A program made the position numbers and the translations under genes. The notes below the pieces were generated by a model. The model saw only the letters and a program-made list of their open reading frames with translations, was not told the DNA's origin and made no database searches. A stretch of DNA of 64,000 nucleotides from JAEUMD01 sp044222395 (lineage in GTDB: Bacteria > Pseudomonadota > Alphaproteobacteria > Rhizobiales > Hyphomicrobiaceae), in NCBI GenBank assembly GCA_044222395.1, contig JBGANK010000015.1:7346-71345 (forward strand), given 5' to 3'. Shown piece after piece: positions 37,185 to 46,684 of this stretch (its first letter is position 1; every line of letters begins with the position of its first letter).

Positions 37185-37970
37185 TTATTTCTCCGCAGGC
37201 GACATCGGCCCCGATTGTGCAGCCAGTCGGCGGATAAGTGCAACCATTTCTTCGATATTCGGCTTTGCGGCGACTTTCACACGGTCGGCCCCGGTGGCCG
37301 CCACGATATCGGCTATGCCTTGCGAAAGACAAAGAAATGTCGCGTGACTTGCATCTGCCGCCAGACCCGCTGCAGCCGCCAGATCGACGAAGGTTTGAGC
37401 AGTAAGAGGCGACATCAAGACGATGCCGTCATAGCGACGCCCAGCCAGCGCATCGATCACCGTTTGCGGCAAATGGCGGACGGGAGCCGACCGGTAGACC
37501 GTGTTCCGGCGAAACGGCAGTCCGGCCTCGGCCAACGGTGGTTCCAGATCGAACGAGATCTTGTCTCCGCTCAGATGCACGATCGGACCTGGTGCAGCGG
37601 AACCCTTCGCGGCTGCCGGCGCGATCTTCTCCAGCCATGCCCTTACGATCAGCGGCACGAGATCCTTGGCCGTCGCCGGACCGACCGTCACGTCGGTGAA
37701 CCCCAGCGCCGACGCTGCCGCGCCCGTCCCCTTCCCCACCACCAACAGCGGCCGCGCCAGCAGCTCTCCCAGACATGGCGAGGTTTCCAAAGCCCGCAGC
37801 CCATTGCGGCTTGTGACGACGAGCGCCGACGCGCCCACCAATAGTTCCTCGTCCGGGGCATCGACAGTGATCTCCAGGAGCGGCGCGACATCGGCGGAGA
37901 GCCCCTCGGCTTCGAGCATCGCTCGCATCGCCGAAGCGTCCGGCTCTGGCCTGGTGATGAGGAGGTGCAT
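37185..37970 (-). CDS. hemD: uroporphyrinogen-III synthase
   Basis: The 261-residue protein shows the low-identity HemD layout: LLITRPEPDASAMRAMLEAEG at the start, ALVVTSRNGLRAL near 90, LLVVGKGTGAAASALGF near 117, IVHLSGDKISFDLEPPL near 155 and YDGIVLMSPLTAQTFVDL near 208. It closes and inverts hydroxymethylbilane to uroporphyrinogen III. Its ATG overlaps the hemC stop (TGATG), so the two are translationally coupled. Confidence 0.9.
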   Translation of the reverse strand: MHLLITRPEPDASAMRAMLEAEGLSADVAPLLEITVDAPDEELLVGASALVVTSRNGLRALETSPCLGELLARPLLVVGKGTGAAASALGFTDVTVGPATAKDLVPLIVRAWLEKIAPAAAKGSAAPGPIVHLSGDKISFDLEPPLAEAGLPFRRNTVYRSAPVRHLPQTVIDALAGRRYDGIVLMSPLTAQTFVDLAAAAGLAADASHATFLCLSQGIADIVAATGADRVKVAAKPNIEEMVALIRRLAAQSGPMSPAEK

Positions 37971-38947
37971 CAGCCTGTCGTCGAGAAAAAGCCCGGCCCT
38001 GCTTTACCAAGCAGCTCTTGCGCCACGGCATCGCCGATCGCCTCCCCGTCCGCCGCCGCACCGCTTCGCCCCATGGCATGGACGGTTCGCCCATCGGGAG
38101 TGAGGATTTCGCCGCGAAAGTGGAGCTGCTGATCGCTGCCCAGTTGCGCAAGACCACCAATCGGCGTGCGGCATGAACCTTCGAGGCGCTTCAGAAACGC
38201 ACGTTCGGCACGCACGCAGGTTCCCGTCGCAGCATGATGCAACGGCGCGATCAGCGCTGACGTTGCTTGATCGGCTGAGCGGATCTCGATGCCGATCGCC
38301 GCTTGTGCAACAGCCGGCAGCATTTCCTCGACCGGCACGGCACGCGTAACACGCTCCGCCAAGCCGAGCCTGTTCAGTCCCGCACAGGCCAGGAATGTTG
38401 CATCAGCCACGCCTTCTTCGAGCTTCCTGAGCCGCGTTTGCACGTTGCCGCGGAATCCCACCACCTTGAGATCGGGCCGCAACCGCTGTACCTGTGCCTG
38501 CCGCCTCAGCGACGAGGTGCCGACAATGGCACCTGCCGGCATCTCGGCAAGCGACGCGTATCGCAAGCTGATGAAGGCATCGCGCACATCCTCGCGTTCC
38601 AGCACTGCGCCGAGCTCGAGGCCATCCGGCAGCTCGGTCTGCATGTCCTTCATGGAATGCACGGCAAGATCGATCTGACGAGCAATCAGCGCGTCCTCGA
38701 TCTCCTTCGTGAAGAGCCCCTTGCCGCCCACTTCCGCCAGCGGCCGGTCAAGGATCTGGTCACCCGTCGTCTTGATGATGACGATCTCGAAGTCGTTCTC
38801 GGGACGCCCGTGCGCCGCCATCAACCGCGACCGGACCTCATGGGCCTGGGCCAGCGCCAATGGCGAACCGCGCGTACCGATGCGAATGGGGGAGGATGCT
38901 TGCAAGCTGGAGGCTCCGGATGCTAGGGCGACCTCAGAAAATGGCAT
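37970..38947 (-). CDS. hemC: hydroxymethylbilane synthase (porphobilinogen deaminase)
   Basis: The 325-residue enzyme polymerises four porphobilinogens. Motifs are IRIGTRGSPLALAQAHEV near residue 22, the Asp-bearing GLFTKEIEDALIARQIDLAVHSMKDMQ near 77, GTSSLRRQAQ near 140 and RGNVQTRLRKLEEG near 160. The dipyrromethane-binding Cys is in GTCVRAERAFLKRLEGSC. A 20-residue extension precedes the usual start. The gene is divergent from tsaD. Confidence 0.95.
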   Translation of the reverse strand: MPFSEVALASGASSLQASSPIRIGTRGSPLALAQAHEVRSRLMAAHGRPENDFEIVIIKTTGDQILDRPLAEVGGKGLFTKEIEDALIARQIDLAVHSMKDMQTELPDGLELGAVLEREDVRDAFISLRYASLAEMPAGAIVGTSSLRRQAQVQRLRPDLKVVGFRGNVQTRLRKLEEGVADATFLACAGLNRLGLAERVTRAVPVEEMLPAVAQAAIGIEIRSADQATSALIAPLHHAATGTCVRAERAFLKRLEGSCRTPIGGLAQLGSDQQLHFRGEILTPDGRTVHAMGRSGAAADGEAIGDAVAQELLGKAGPGFFSTTG

Positions 38948-39056
38948 CTCACAGGATGCCCGCCGCGATCGCGCGCATTAATGCCGCCTCCGGCCGCCGA
39001 ACGCAAATGGAGCCTGCGCCGAGCCGGACCGGGCCAACAGTTGAAGCCAGGGTCTT

Positions 39057-40211
39057 ATGACGCCGCCTAGCCCAAGTTCGACGCCACCGGCCCCTCGAGC
39101 CTGCAGTGCGCAGCACGCGAAGCCGGGAGAATTCCTGGTGCTGGGCATCGAGACCAGCTGCGACGAAACCGCTGCCGCAGTCGTTCTCCGCCAGCCCGAC
39201 GGCCAGGGCCGTATCCTCGCAAACATCGTCAGGTCGCAGTGGGAGAAGCATCGCGCCTACGGCGGCGTCGTCCCCGAAATCGCCGCCCGCGCCCACGTCG
39301 AATGCCTCGACCAGTTGATCCTCGAGGCCATGGCGACGGCTGGCGTCTTCTTCGCTGACCTCGACGCAGTTGCCGCCACCGCAGGCCCCGGCCTGATTGG
39401 CGGCCTGATGGTCGGCCTCGTCACCGGAAAGATGCTGGCGCTCGAGCACGGCAAGCCGCTCATCGCCGTCAATCACCTGGAGGCCCACGCACTGACCGCA
39501 GGTCTCACCGACGGACTTGCCCCCCCCTACCTGCTTCTGCTCGTCTCCGGCGGACACACACAGCTGCTGCTTGTCGAGAATGTCGGCCAATACCGCCGCT
39601 TGGGCTCCACCATCGATGATGCACTCGGCGAAGCCTTCGACAAGACGGCCAAGCTGCTTGGCCTGCCGATGCCGGGCGGCCCTTCGGTTGAGGCCACAGC
39701 CGCGCGCGGCGACGCCAAGCGCTTCGCATTACCGCGACCGATGCTGGGCCGCGCCGAGCCGCATTTCTCATTTGCGGGACTGAAGACCGCCGTCCGTCAC
39801 GCTGCGCAGGCCATCGCGCCACTTAAGGATCAGGACGTTGCTGATCTCTGCGCCAGCTTCCAGGCCGCCGTCATCGAAACCGTCGTCGATCGCACCCGCC
39901 GCGCCATCCAGCTTGCGGGTGAGGCCGATCCAGAAAGCCGCTGTCGCCATCTGGTTGTCGCCGGCGGCGTCGCCGCCAATCAAATGCTCCGCCAGGCCCT
40001 GGAGAGGCTTGCCGCTGAACTGCGCTTTGAATTCCACGCGCCGCCCCTCGCGTTGTGTGGTGATAACGCAGCTATGATCGCCTGGGCCGGCGCTGAACGT
40101 CTCTTACGCGGCCTTGTTGACGGTCTCGACGCCCCGGTGCGCCCGCGTTGGCCGCTCGATGCAGCAGCCGTTCCGGCGCTCGGTGCTGGTCTCAAGGGCG
40201 CCAAGGCCTGA
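39057..40211 (+). CDS. tsaD: tRNA N6-adenosine threonylcarbamoyltransferase
   Basis: The 384-residue ASKHA-fold protein transfers threonylcarbamoyl to A37 of ANN-reading tRNAs. It shows LVLGIETSCDETAAAVV near residue 27, GGVVPEIAARAHVE near 73 with metal ligands, the H-x3-H region NHLEAHALTA near 140, LLLLVSGGHTQLLLV and GDNAAMIAWAG. About 25 extra residues precede the core. It is followed 82 bp later by gpsA. Confidence 0.95.
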   Translation: MTPPSPSSTPPAPRACSAQHAKPGEFLVLGIETSCDETAAAVVLRQPDGQGRILANIVRSQWEKHRAYGGVVPEIAARAHVECLDQLILEAMATAGVFFADLDAVAATAGPGLIGGLMVGLVTGKMLALEHGKPLIAVNHLEAHALTAGLTDGLAPPYLLLLVSGGHTQLLLVENVGQYRRLGSTIDDALGEAFDKTAKLLGLPMPGGPSVEATAARGDAKRFALPRPMLGRAEPHFSFAGLKTAVRHAAQAIAPLKDQDVADLCASFQAAVIETVVDRTRRAIQLAGEADPESRCRHLVVAGGVAANQMLRQALERLAAELRFEFHAPPLALCGDNAAMIAWAGAERLLRGLVDGLDAPVRPRWPLDAAAVPALGAGLKGAKA

Positions 40212-40293
40212 GAACCACCGCCTTGCCCCTGCTTGCACTGGCAGTGCTTCGTGCTAGACACGACAAAAAGCGGAGATCGAGGCAACGGAGCTC

Positions 40294-41289
40294 ATGCAGC
40301 TGCAAAGCATTGGCGTGATTGGCGGCGGCGCCTGGGGAACGGCACTCGCGCAGACCCTGCGGCTGGCTGGGCGCGATGTCTTGCTCTGGGCTCGCGAGGA
40401 CGAGGTTGTCACCGACATCAACACGCGGCACGTCAACGCCGCGTTCCTGCCAGGCATTCCGCTCGATGCGGCACTGCGCGCAACCACCAGCCTCGCAGAC
40501 CTGTCCTGCACCGATGCCATTCTCATGGTGGCTCCGGCCCAGCACGTGCGCGCGGTCGCACGACAATTGAAGCCTCATCTCAAATCCCACCAGCCCATCG
40601 TCAATTGTGCCAAGGGCATCGAGCGCGAGACTGGCAAGGTGATGGGCCAGGTGCTGGCCGAATCGCTACCCGACTCCGTGGTCGCCGCGCTGTCGGGCCC
40701 GAGCTTCGCTGCCGACGTCGCCCGCGGCTTGCCGACCGCGCTTACCATCGCCTGCGATCGCGAGGACATGGGCCGCACCCTCGCCGAAACGCTGGGCTAC
40801 CGCCACTTCCGCCTCTACTGGTCGCGCGATCGCCTTGGCGTCGAGATCGGCGGCGCCGTCAAGAACGTGCTCGCGATCGCCGCCGGCATCGTCGCCGGCA
40901 AGATGTTGGGCGCAAGCGCCCATGCCGCCCTGGTCGCCCGCGGCTTTGCCGAGCTGCGCCGCTTTGGCGCCGCCTATGGCGCGGAGCCCGAAACGCTGAT
41001 GGGATTGTCTGGACTGGGCGACCTGATCCTCACCTGCGGCAGCCCGCAGTCACGCAACATGAGTCTCGGCCGCGCCCTGGGCGAGGGCCGCACTTTGGAT
41101 GAAATCCTCGGCGCACGGCGCGCCGTGACGGAAGGTGTGTGGACCGCTGCAGCCGTGGTCAAGCTGGCCCGCGCCAAGAACATCGAGATGCCGATCGCCG
41201 AAGCCGTGCACGCGATCGTCGAAGGCCATGCCCGCGTCGACGACGCCATCGCCGCGCTTCTCTCCCGCCCCTTCAAGGCCGAGGCCTGA
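40294..41289 (+). CDS. gpsA: glycerol-3-phosphate dehydrogenase [NAD(P)+]
   Basis: The 331-residue enzyme makes sn-glycerol 3-phosphate for phospholipids. It has the Rossmann loop IGVIGGGAWGTALAQTL near residue 7, NCAKGIERETGKVMGQVL, LSGPSFAADVARGLPTAL, the catalytic Lys in EIGGAVKNVLAIAAGIVAG near 190, and GLSGLGDLILTCGSPQSRNM. The tsaD-gpsA order is usual in alphaproteobacteria. Confidence 0.96.
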   Translation: MQLQSIGVIGGGAWGTALAQTLRLAGRDVLLWAREDEVVTDINTRHVNAAFLPGIPLDAALRATTSLADLSCTDAILMVAPAQHVRAVARQLKPHLKSHQPIVNCAKGIERETGKVMGQVLAESLPDSVVAALSGPSFAADVARGLPTALTIACDREDMGRTLAETLGYRHFRLYWSRDRLGVEIGGAVKNVLAIAAGIVAGKMLGASAHAALVARGFAELRRFGAAYGAEPETLMGLSGLGDLILTCGSPQSRNMSLGRALGEGRTLDEILGARRAVTEGVWTAAAVVKLARAKNIEMPIAEAVHAIVEGHARVDDAIAALLSRPFKAEA

Positions 41290-41387
41290 GCAGGCAGCTC
41301 CAACGCTGATATAAGTGATCCAGCTTGTTGGATGGTCATGTCTGCGCGTGTTAGTCCTGCTGCAAGAGCAGGAGGCAAGCCAAAACA

Positions 41388-42665
41388 ATGAACCTGGACG
41401 ACGCGCACCGAATGACGTGGCGCGAGCTACTCCGCCAGCTTGGCGGTACCCGGCTTCCGCTATGGGCCGTTGTGGTGCTGGTCGCCGGGCTTGTTCTGGC
41501 CGGTCGGCTTCCGCTGTCATGGGCAATGATCGTGATGGCCGCAATCGCGGCTTGGAGCGCGCGTGAGTTGAGGCAAGTCGCGCCATCGGCGAAGGAAGAT
41601 ATCAGGCCGCATGAGAGCGTATCCGGTCTGCCACAAGCCTATTGGAACGAACTTGCCGGTGCCGTTCCGGATCCGACACTGCTCATCGATCACCGGAAGA
41701 TTATCCTTGCCGCCAACGCCAGGTCGCGATCGTTAATGGAAGTTGCAGTTGGCCAGGGCATCGCCCAGCTGCGGTTTCCAGCACTTCTCGAGGCGGCGGA
41801 AAGGGCGCTCAACCTGCAGCAAGCCACAAACTTCGACTTGCAGACTTCCGTGCCGGTCGAGCGTCATTTCGCAGGCACCGCGACGCCATTGCCTGCGTCA
41901 GCCCCCGACACACCAGCCCTGCTCATCGTCCTGCGCGACCGCACCGAGGTCGAGCAGCTGGCCGAGATGCGGGCCGACTTCGTCGCCAACGCCAGCCATG
42001 AGCTGCGTACGCCACTCGCCTCGCTGAAGGGCTTCATCGAGACGCTGCAAGGAGCCGCCAAGGACGATCCAATTGCACGCGAACGGTTTCTCGGCATCAT
42101 GCAGGAGCAGGCCGGCCGCATGTCGCGGCTGATCGACGACCTGCTGTCGCTGTCTCGGATCGAGATGAGCGAGCACGTCGTACCGAACGCGGTTGTCGAT
42201 GTGGCCGAAATCGCCGGAAGCACGGCCACGGCCATGCAGCCGATCGCCGCCGAGAGCGGGCGACACTTGACGATCAGCTTGTTGGCTCAACCGGCCCTTG
42301 TCGTCGGTGATCGGGATCAACTCGCCCAAGTCCTGCAGAACCTGATCCAGAACGCGATCAAGTACGGGGGCACACACGGAACCGTCGCTGTAACTGTGCG
42401 GAGGGCGGGCGAGCGAATTGCAGTGATCGTTGCCGACGACGGCATCGGCATCTCAGCGGAGCACCTTCCGCGGTTGACCGAGCGCTTCTATCGCGTCAGC
42501 GCCAAGGAGAGCCGCGAGCGCGGCGGTACCGGCCTCGGGCTCGCCATCGTCAAACACATCGTCAATCGGCACCGAGGCGAGTTGAAGATCGAATCGGAAC
42601 TCGGCAAAGGCTCGACGTTCTCGGTTGTGCTGCCGACGGCATCCGCTCCGGATAATTTCCAATGA
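41388..42665 (+). CDS. phoR: phosphate regulon sensor histidine kinase
   Basis: The 425-residue protein has two N-terminal membrane segments (LWAVVVLVAGLVLAG and LSWAMIVMAAIAAWSA). A PAS-like domain follows at about 85-185 (DPTLLIDHRKIILAANARS). The H-box is FVANASHELRTPLASLKGF near 205, then N-box LIQNAIKYGG, G1 VADDGIGI and G2 ERGGTGLGLAIVKHI. Domain order and position before pstSCAB-phoU-phoB identify PhoR. Its cognate regulator in this locus is interrupted. Confidence 0.93.
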   Translation: MNLDDAHRMTWRELLRQLGGTRLPLWAVVVLVAGLVLAGRLPLSWAMIVMAAIAAWSARELRQVAPSAKEDIRPHESVSGLPQAYWNELAGAVPDPTLLIDHRKIILAANARSRSLMEVAVGQGIAQLRFPALLEAAERALNLQQATNFDLQTSVPVERHFAGTATPLPASAPDTPALLIVLRDRTEVEQLAEMRADFVANASHELRTPLASLKGFIETLQGAAKDDPIARERFLGIMQEQAGRMSRLIDDLLSLSRIEMSEHVVPNAVVDVAEIAGSTATAMQPIAAESGRHLTISLLAQPALVVGDRDQLAQVLQNLIQNAIKYGGTHGTVAVTVRRAGERIAVIVADDGIGISAEHLPRLTERFYRVSAKESRERGGTGLGLAIVKHIVNRHRGELKIESELGKGSTFSVVLPTASAPDNFQ

Positions 42666-42679
42666 TTCAATAGATTGAT

Positions 42680-42697
42680 CTGTCACACACCTGTTGC
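42680..42697 (+). promoter_or_regulatory. Pho box upstream of pstS
   Basis: CTGTCACACACCTGTTGC consists of two CTGT(C/T)(A/G)C half-sites 11 bp apart, start to start, close to the Pho-box consensus. It lies about 92 bp before pstS. PhoB phosphorylated by PhoR would bind here under phosphate limitation. Confidence 0.8.
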
Positions 42698-42788
42698 ATT
42701 AGCCCGCTAGAAGGGCAGCGTCGAAGATCGGATCCCAAGACGCAAGGCGCGGTGGCACGGGGCCACTGCGGACAACAGGAGAAGCCCA

Positions 42789-43790
42789 ATGAGAGCTAAG
42801 ACTCTTGTCGCCGGCACGCTGTCGCTGGCATCCCTGGCGACCACAGCCGGCACCACGCACGCCCAGACCAAGACCATCACGATCGACGGCTCCTCGACCG
42901 TGTTCCCCATCATGGAAGCGATCGCCGAGGAATTTCAGAAGGCGACCAGGGGACAGACCCGCGTCACTGTCGGAATCTCGGGCACCGGCGGCGGCTTCAA
43001 GAAGTTCTGTCGCGGCGAGACCGACATCTCGAACGGCTCGCGGCCGATCCTGAAAGAGGAGATCGAGGCATGCAAGAAGGCCGGCATTGGCTTCTACGAA
43101 CTGCCCCTGGCGTTCGACGCGCTGACCGTTGTCGTGCACCCTTCCAACAGGCTCGAATGCATCACGATCGCGGAACTCAAGACCATTTGGGAGCCGTCGG
43201 CGCAGGGCAAAGTGAACAGCTGGAAGGATGTGAACCCGGCCTGGGAGGACAAGCCGCTGAAACTGTTCGGCGCCGGCGCTGACAGCGGCACGTTCGACTA
43301 TTTCACTGAGGCGACCGTCGGCAAGGCGAAGTCGAGCCGCGGCGACTACACGGCGAGCGAGGACGACAACGTGCTGGTCAAGGGCGTTGCCGGCGATGCG
43401 GGCGCGCTCGGCTACTTCGGCTTCGCCTACTACGCCGGCAACCCCGAAGGCCTCAAGGCGCTAGCAATCGACTGGGGCAAGGGCCAGGGCTGCGTGAAGC
43501 CAACCCTCGAGAACGTTGCGGCAGGCACCTACAATCCTATGTCGCGCCCGCTGTTCGCCTACGTCTCCGACAAGGCAGCGCAGAAGCCCGAGGTGCAAAG
43601 TCTCGTCGAGTTCATCATGACCAAGGGGCCAGCGCTGATCAAGGAGGTCAAGTATCTGACGCTGCCGGAGAAGTACTACGGCCCGGCGCTTGAGCGCTTT
43701 ACCAAGCGCGAAGCCGGCTCGGCCTTCGGCGGGGTACCTGAAGTAGGGGTCACTGTGGGCGACATCCTCCAGAAAAAGCCAGTGATGTAG
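42789..43790 (+). CDS. pstS: phosphate ABC transporter, periplasmic binding protein
   Basis: The 333-residue protein has a signal peptide ending in TTAGTTHAQT. The mature part shows ITIDGSSTVFPIMEAIAEEFQ, VGISGTGGGFKKFCRGETDISNGSRP, AFDALTVVVHPSN and FGAGADSGTFDYFTEATVG, the PstS phosphate-binding motifs. It delivers phosphate to PstCA. A Pho box lies upstream. Confidence 0.96.
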   Translation: MRAKTLVAGTLSLASLATTAGTTHAQTKTITIDGSSTVFPIMEAIAEEFQKATRGQTRVTVGISGTGGGFKKFCRGETDISNGSRPILKEEIEACKKAGIGFYELPLAFDALTVVVHPSNRLECITIAELKTIWEPSAQGKVNSWKDVNPAWEDKPLKLFGAGADSGTFDYFTEATVGKAKSSRGDYTASEDDNVLVKGVAGDAGALGYFGFAYYAGNPEGLKALAIDWGKGQGCVKPTLENVAAGTYNPMSRPLFAYVSDKAAQKPEVQSLVEFIMTKGPALIKEVKYLTLPEKYYGPALERFTKREAGSAFGGVPEVGVTVGDILQKKPVM

Positions 43791-43917
43791 GCGCCACGGC
43801 CTATTGGACATCGACTCTCGCAATCCGCTCGCTCCCTATTCGCAGGATTGGCCACAGACGTGATAGCGCAACTATGCAGCCCGGTCGCATCCCTGCACTA
43901 CATGTGGAGACAGACGC

Positions 43918-44829
43918 ATGGCGTCACGCTTGACATCACAACAGCGACAGAGGCAGCGGTTGCGGGAGCGCATCATTATCGGTGCGTTCACCCTTGCAGC
44001 CGCCTCCTCCGTTCTCGTGACGATCGGCATCGTGGCGACACTGGTGATCGAATCCGCCGCCTTCTTCAGGCATGTGTCGCTGCTTGCGTTCCTGACGGAC
44101 ACCGTTTGGACGCCACTGTTTGCAGATCCGCGCTACGGCGTGCTGCCGCTGCTGACAGGAACGCTGCTGTCGACGATCGTCGCGCTAACCGTTGCAGCGC
44201 CGCTCGGGCTCGCCGTCGCACTCTGGCTGAGTGAGTTCGCGAGCCCCCGCACCCGCGAAATTGTCAAGCCGACGCTGGAGTTGCTTTCCGGCGTGCCGAC
44301 CGTCGTCTACGGCTTCTTCGCGCTTCTGTTCGTGACGCCGCTGCTGCAGAAGACAATCTTGCCGAGCCTGCCTGGCTTCAACATTCTCTCCGCCGGTATC
44401 GTCATCGGCATCATGATCCTACCGTATATCGCATCGCTCGGCGAGGATGCCATGCGAGCCGTGCCGCAGAACCTGCGTGACGGCTCGCTGGCACTTGGCG
44501 CAACGAAGTTCGAGACGGCGGTGGGCGTCGTCTTGCCGGCGGCCTTCTCGGGGCTGGCTGCAGCCTTCATCCTGGCGCTCTCGCGCGCGGTCGGCGAGAC
44601 CATGGTGGTCGCCATCGCTGCTGGCCAGCAGCCCAACCTGACGCTCGACCCGCGGGAGCCCGCGGCGACGATCACGGCCTACATCGTGCAGGTCGCCCTC
44701 GGCGATCTGCCGCACGGCTCGATCGGCTATCAGTCGATCTTCGCGGTAGGCATAGTGCTGTTCCTCATGACGCTCGCCTTCAACATCCTGGCGTTCTGGC
44801 TGCGCCGCCGTTTCCGGGAGGCCTATTGA
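43918..44829 (+). CDS. pstC: phosphate ABC transporter permease PstC
   Basis: The 303-residue permease has six hydrophobic segments, starting at IIIGAFTLAAASSVLVTIGIVATLV. It carries the loop motifs LLTGTLLSTIVALTVAAPLGLAVALWLSEFA and ILPYIASLGEDAMRAVPQNLRDGSLALGATK, followed by LSRAVGETMVVAIAAG. It pairs with PstA in the inner membrane. Its stop overlaps the pstA ATG (TGATG). Confidence 0.95.
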   Translation: MASRLTSQQRQRQRLRERIIIGAFTLAAASSVLVTIGIVATLVIESAAFFRHVSLLAFLTDTVWTPLFADPRYGVLPLLTGTLLSTIVALTVAAPLGLAVALWLSEFASPRTREIVKPTLELLSGVPTVVYGFFALLFVTPLLQKTILPSLPGFNILSAGIVIGIMILPYIASLGEDAMRAVPQNLRDGSLALGATKFETAVGVVLPAAFSGLAAAFILALSRAVGETMVVAIAAGQQPNLTLDPREPAATITAYIVQVALGDLPHGSIGYQSIFAVGIVLFLMTLAFNILAFWLRRRFREAY

Positions 44830-45782
44830 TGGCGACCAGCACACCAAACGAATTCATTTCCGCAGCCGATCGTGTGCAAGCGACGCGGGTCCGCAATTCC
44901 CGACGTCGCAGGCTAGAAGGCGCATTCCAAGTCGCCGGGATCGTCGCCACCGGCATCGCGCTCGCGGCGCTCGCAGCCCTCGTCATCGATCTTGCGATCG
45001 CCGGCTGGCCGCGGTTCACCTGGGATTTCATCACGAGCTTTCCGTCGCGGCGCGCAAGCCAGGCCGGCATTCTCGCCGCGTGGGTGGGCTCGTTGCTGGT
45101 GATCCTAGTCACGGCGCTGGTCGCCGTTCCACTCGGCATCGGCGCCGGCATCTACCTCGAGGAATATGCGCCTCGAAATCGCTGGACGGACATCATCGAG
45201 ATCAACGTCTCGAACCTCGCTGGCGTGCCGTCGATCATCTATGGCCTGCTCGCGCTCGGCCTTTTCGTCTACGGCCTGGGCACCGGTCGCTCGATCTTCA
45301 CTGCTGGCATGACACTCGCGCTGCTGATCCTGCCTATCATAATCGTATCGACGCGTGAGGCGATCCGTGCCGTGCCGCAATCGTTGCGCGAAGCCGCCCT
45401 CGGCCTCGGCGCGACCGACTGGCAGGTGATGCGCGACCATGTGCTGCCGGCCGCCAGCCCCGGAATCATCACCGGCGTCATCATCGGCGTCAGCCGCGCG
45501 CTCGGCGAGACCGCGCCGCTGATCACCATTGGCGCACTGACGTTCATTGCCTTCCTGCCCGAAGCGCCGCTGCAAGTGTCGTATCCCTTCGTCAATTTCC
45601 GCTGGTTGTGGGACGGCTTCACGGTGTTGCCGATCCAGGCCTTCAACTGGGTCTCACGCCCCGGCCGGGATTTCGAGGCCAATGCAGCCGCGGCAAGCCT
45701 CGTACTGCTCGCGCTGACTCTGGGGCTCAATGGCCTTGCAATCTGGTTGCGCGCCCGACTGCGGCGCAAGCTCAAATGGTAG
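44829..45782 (+). CDS. pstA: phosphate ABC transporter permease PstA
   Basis: The 317-residue permease has six membrane segments and motifs IYLEEYAPRNRWTDIIEINVSNLAGVPSIIYGLL, VSTREAIRAVPQSLREAALGLGATDWQVM and GVSRALGETAPLITIGAL. Its start overlaps the pstC stop. It forms the phosphate channel with PstC, driven by PstB. Confidence 0.95.
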   Translation: MATSTPNEFISAADRVQATRVRNSRRRRLEGAFQVAGIVATGIALAALAALVIDLAIAGWPRFTWDFITSFPSRRASQAGILAAWVGSLLVILVTALVAVPLGIGAGIYLEEYAPRNRWTDIIEINVSNLAGVPSIIYGLLALGLFVYGLGTGRSIFTAGMTLALLILPIIIVSTREAIRAVPQSLREAALGLGATDWQVMRDHVLPAASPGIITGVIIGVSRALGETAPLITIGALTFIAFLPEAPLQVSYPFVNFRWLWDGFTVLPIQAFNWVSRPGRDFEANAAAASLVLLALTLGLNGLAIWLRARLRRKLKW

Positions 45783-45790
45783 AGGATGAT

Positions 45791-46666
45791 ATGTTGGATA
45801 TGATCCTTGCTGGTCGGCGCGAGGCGCCCATGCATGGTACAATCATGGCTTTCGACGCAAAGAGCGACATCGACGTGCATTCTGACAGGTCAAGCGGCAT
45901 CGACAACGTCGCGCCGAAAATCCGCGCGCGCGGCATCAACGTGCACTACGGTTCCAAGCAGGCGCTTCAAGACGTCGATGTCGATATCCCCTCCAATGCC
46001 GTGACCGCATTCATCGGCCCCTCCGGTTGCGGCAAGTCCACGTTCCTGCGCTGCATCAACCGTATGAACGATACGATCGAAGGGTGCCGCGTCGCCGGAA
46101 CTCTGACGATCGATGGCGCCGACATCTATGCGCCCGGTGTCGATCCGGTCGAGTTACGCTCGCGCGTCGGCATGGTGTTCCAGAAACCGAACCCGTTCCC
46201 GAAGTCGATCTTCGACAATGTCGCCTACGGGCCACGCATTCATGGACTTGCACAAGCACGAGGCGAACTGGAAGCCATCGTCGCGACAAGTTTGGAGAAG
46301 GCCGGCCTCTGGGACGAGGTCAAGGACCGTCTCGGCGATCCGGCCACGGGGCTATCGGGCGGACAGCAGCAGCGGCTATGCATCGCACGTGCCATTGCCG
46401 TCGATCCAGAAATCATCCTCATGGACGAGCCGTGCTCGGCGCTCGATCCGATTGCCACGGCGCGCATCGAAGAGCTGATCGAGGAACTGCGCCAGCACTA
46501 CTGCATCGTCATCGTGACGCATTCGTTTGCCCAGGCCGCGCGCGTGTCGCAACGGACCGCGTTCTTCCACCTTGGTCAACTCGTCGAGGAAGGGCCCACC
46601 GAGCAGATCTTCTCCACGCCGCGCGACCAGCGCACACAGGACTACATCACCGGCCGCTTCGGTTGA
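45791..46666 (+). CDS. pstB: phosphate ABC transporter ATP-binding protein
   Basis: The 291-residue ATPase has Walker A FIGPSGCGKSTFLRCINRMND near residue 74, the Q-loop MVFQKPNPFPKSIFDNVAYG, signature LSGGQQQRLCIARAIAV, Walker B ILMDEPCSALDPIAT and the H-loop VIVTHSFAQAARVSQRTAFF. These are PstB-specific. ATG 45791 follows an AGAGGA site. Further in-frame ATGs about 9, 48 and 57 bases downstream are possible starts; the first 40 residues are not part of the ABC core. Confidence 0.94.
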   Translation: MLDMILAGRREAPMHGTIMAFDAKSDIDVHSDRSSGIDNVAPKIRARGINVHYGSKQALQDVDVDIPSNAVTAFIGPSGCGKSTFLRCINRMNDTIEGCRVAGTLTIDGADIYAPGVDPVELRSRVGMVFQKPNPFPKSIFDNVAYGPRIHGLAQARGELEAIVATSLEKAGLWDEVKDRLGDPATGLSGGQQQRLCIARAIAVDPEIILMDEPCSALDPIATARIEELIEELRQHYCIVIVTHSFAQAARVSQRTAFFHLGQLVEEGPTEQIFSTPRDQRTQDYITGRFG

Positions 46667-46684
46667 TCTTGAACGGAACCGACC

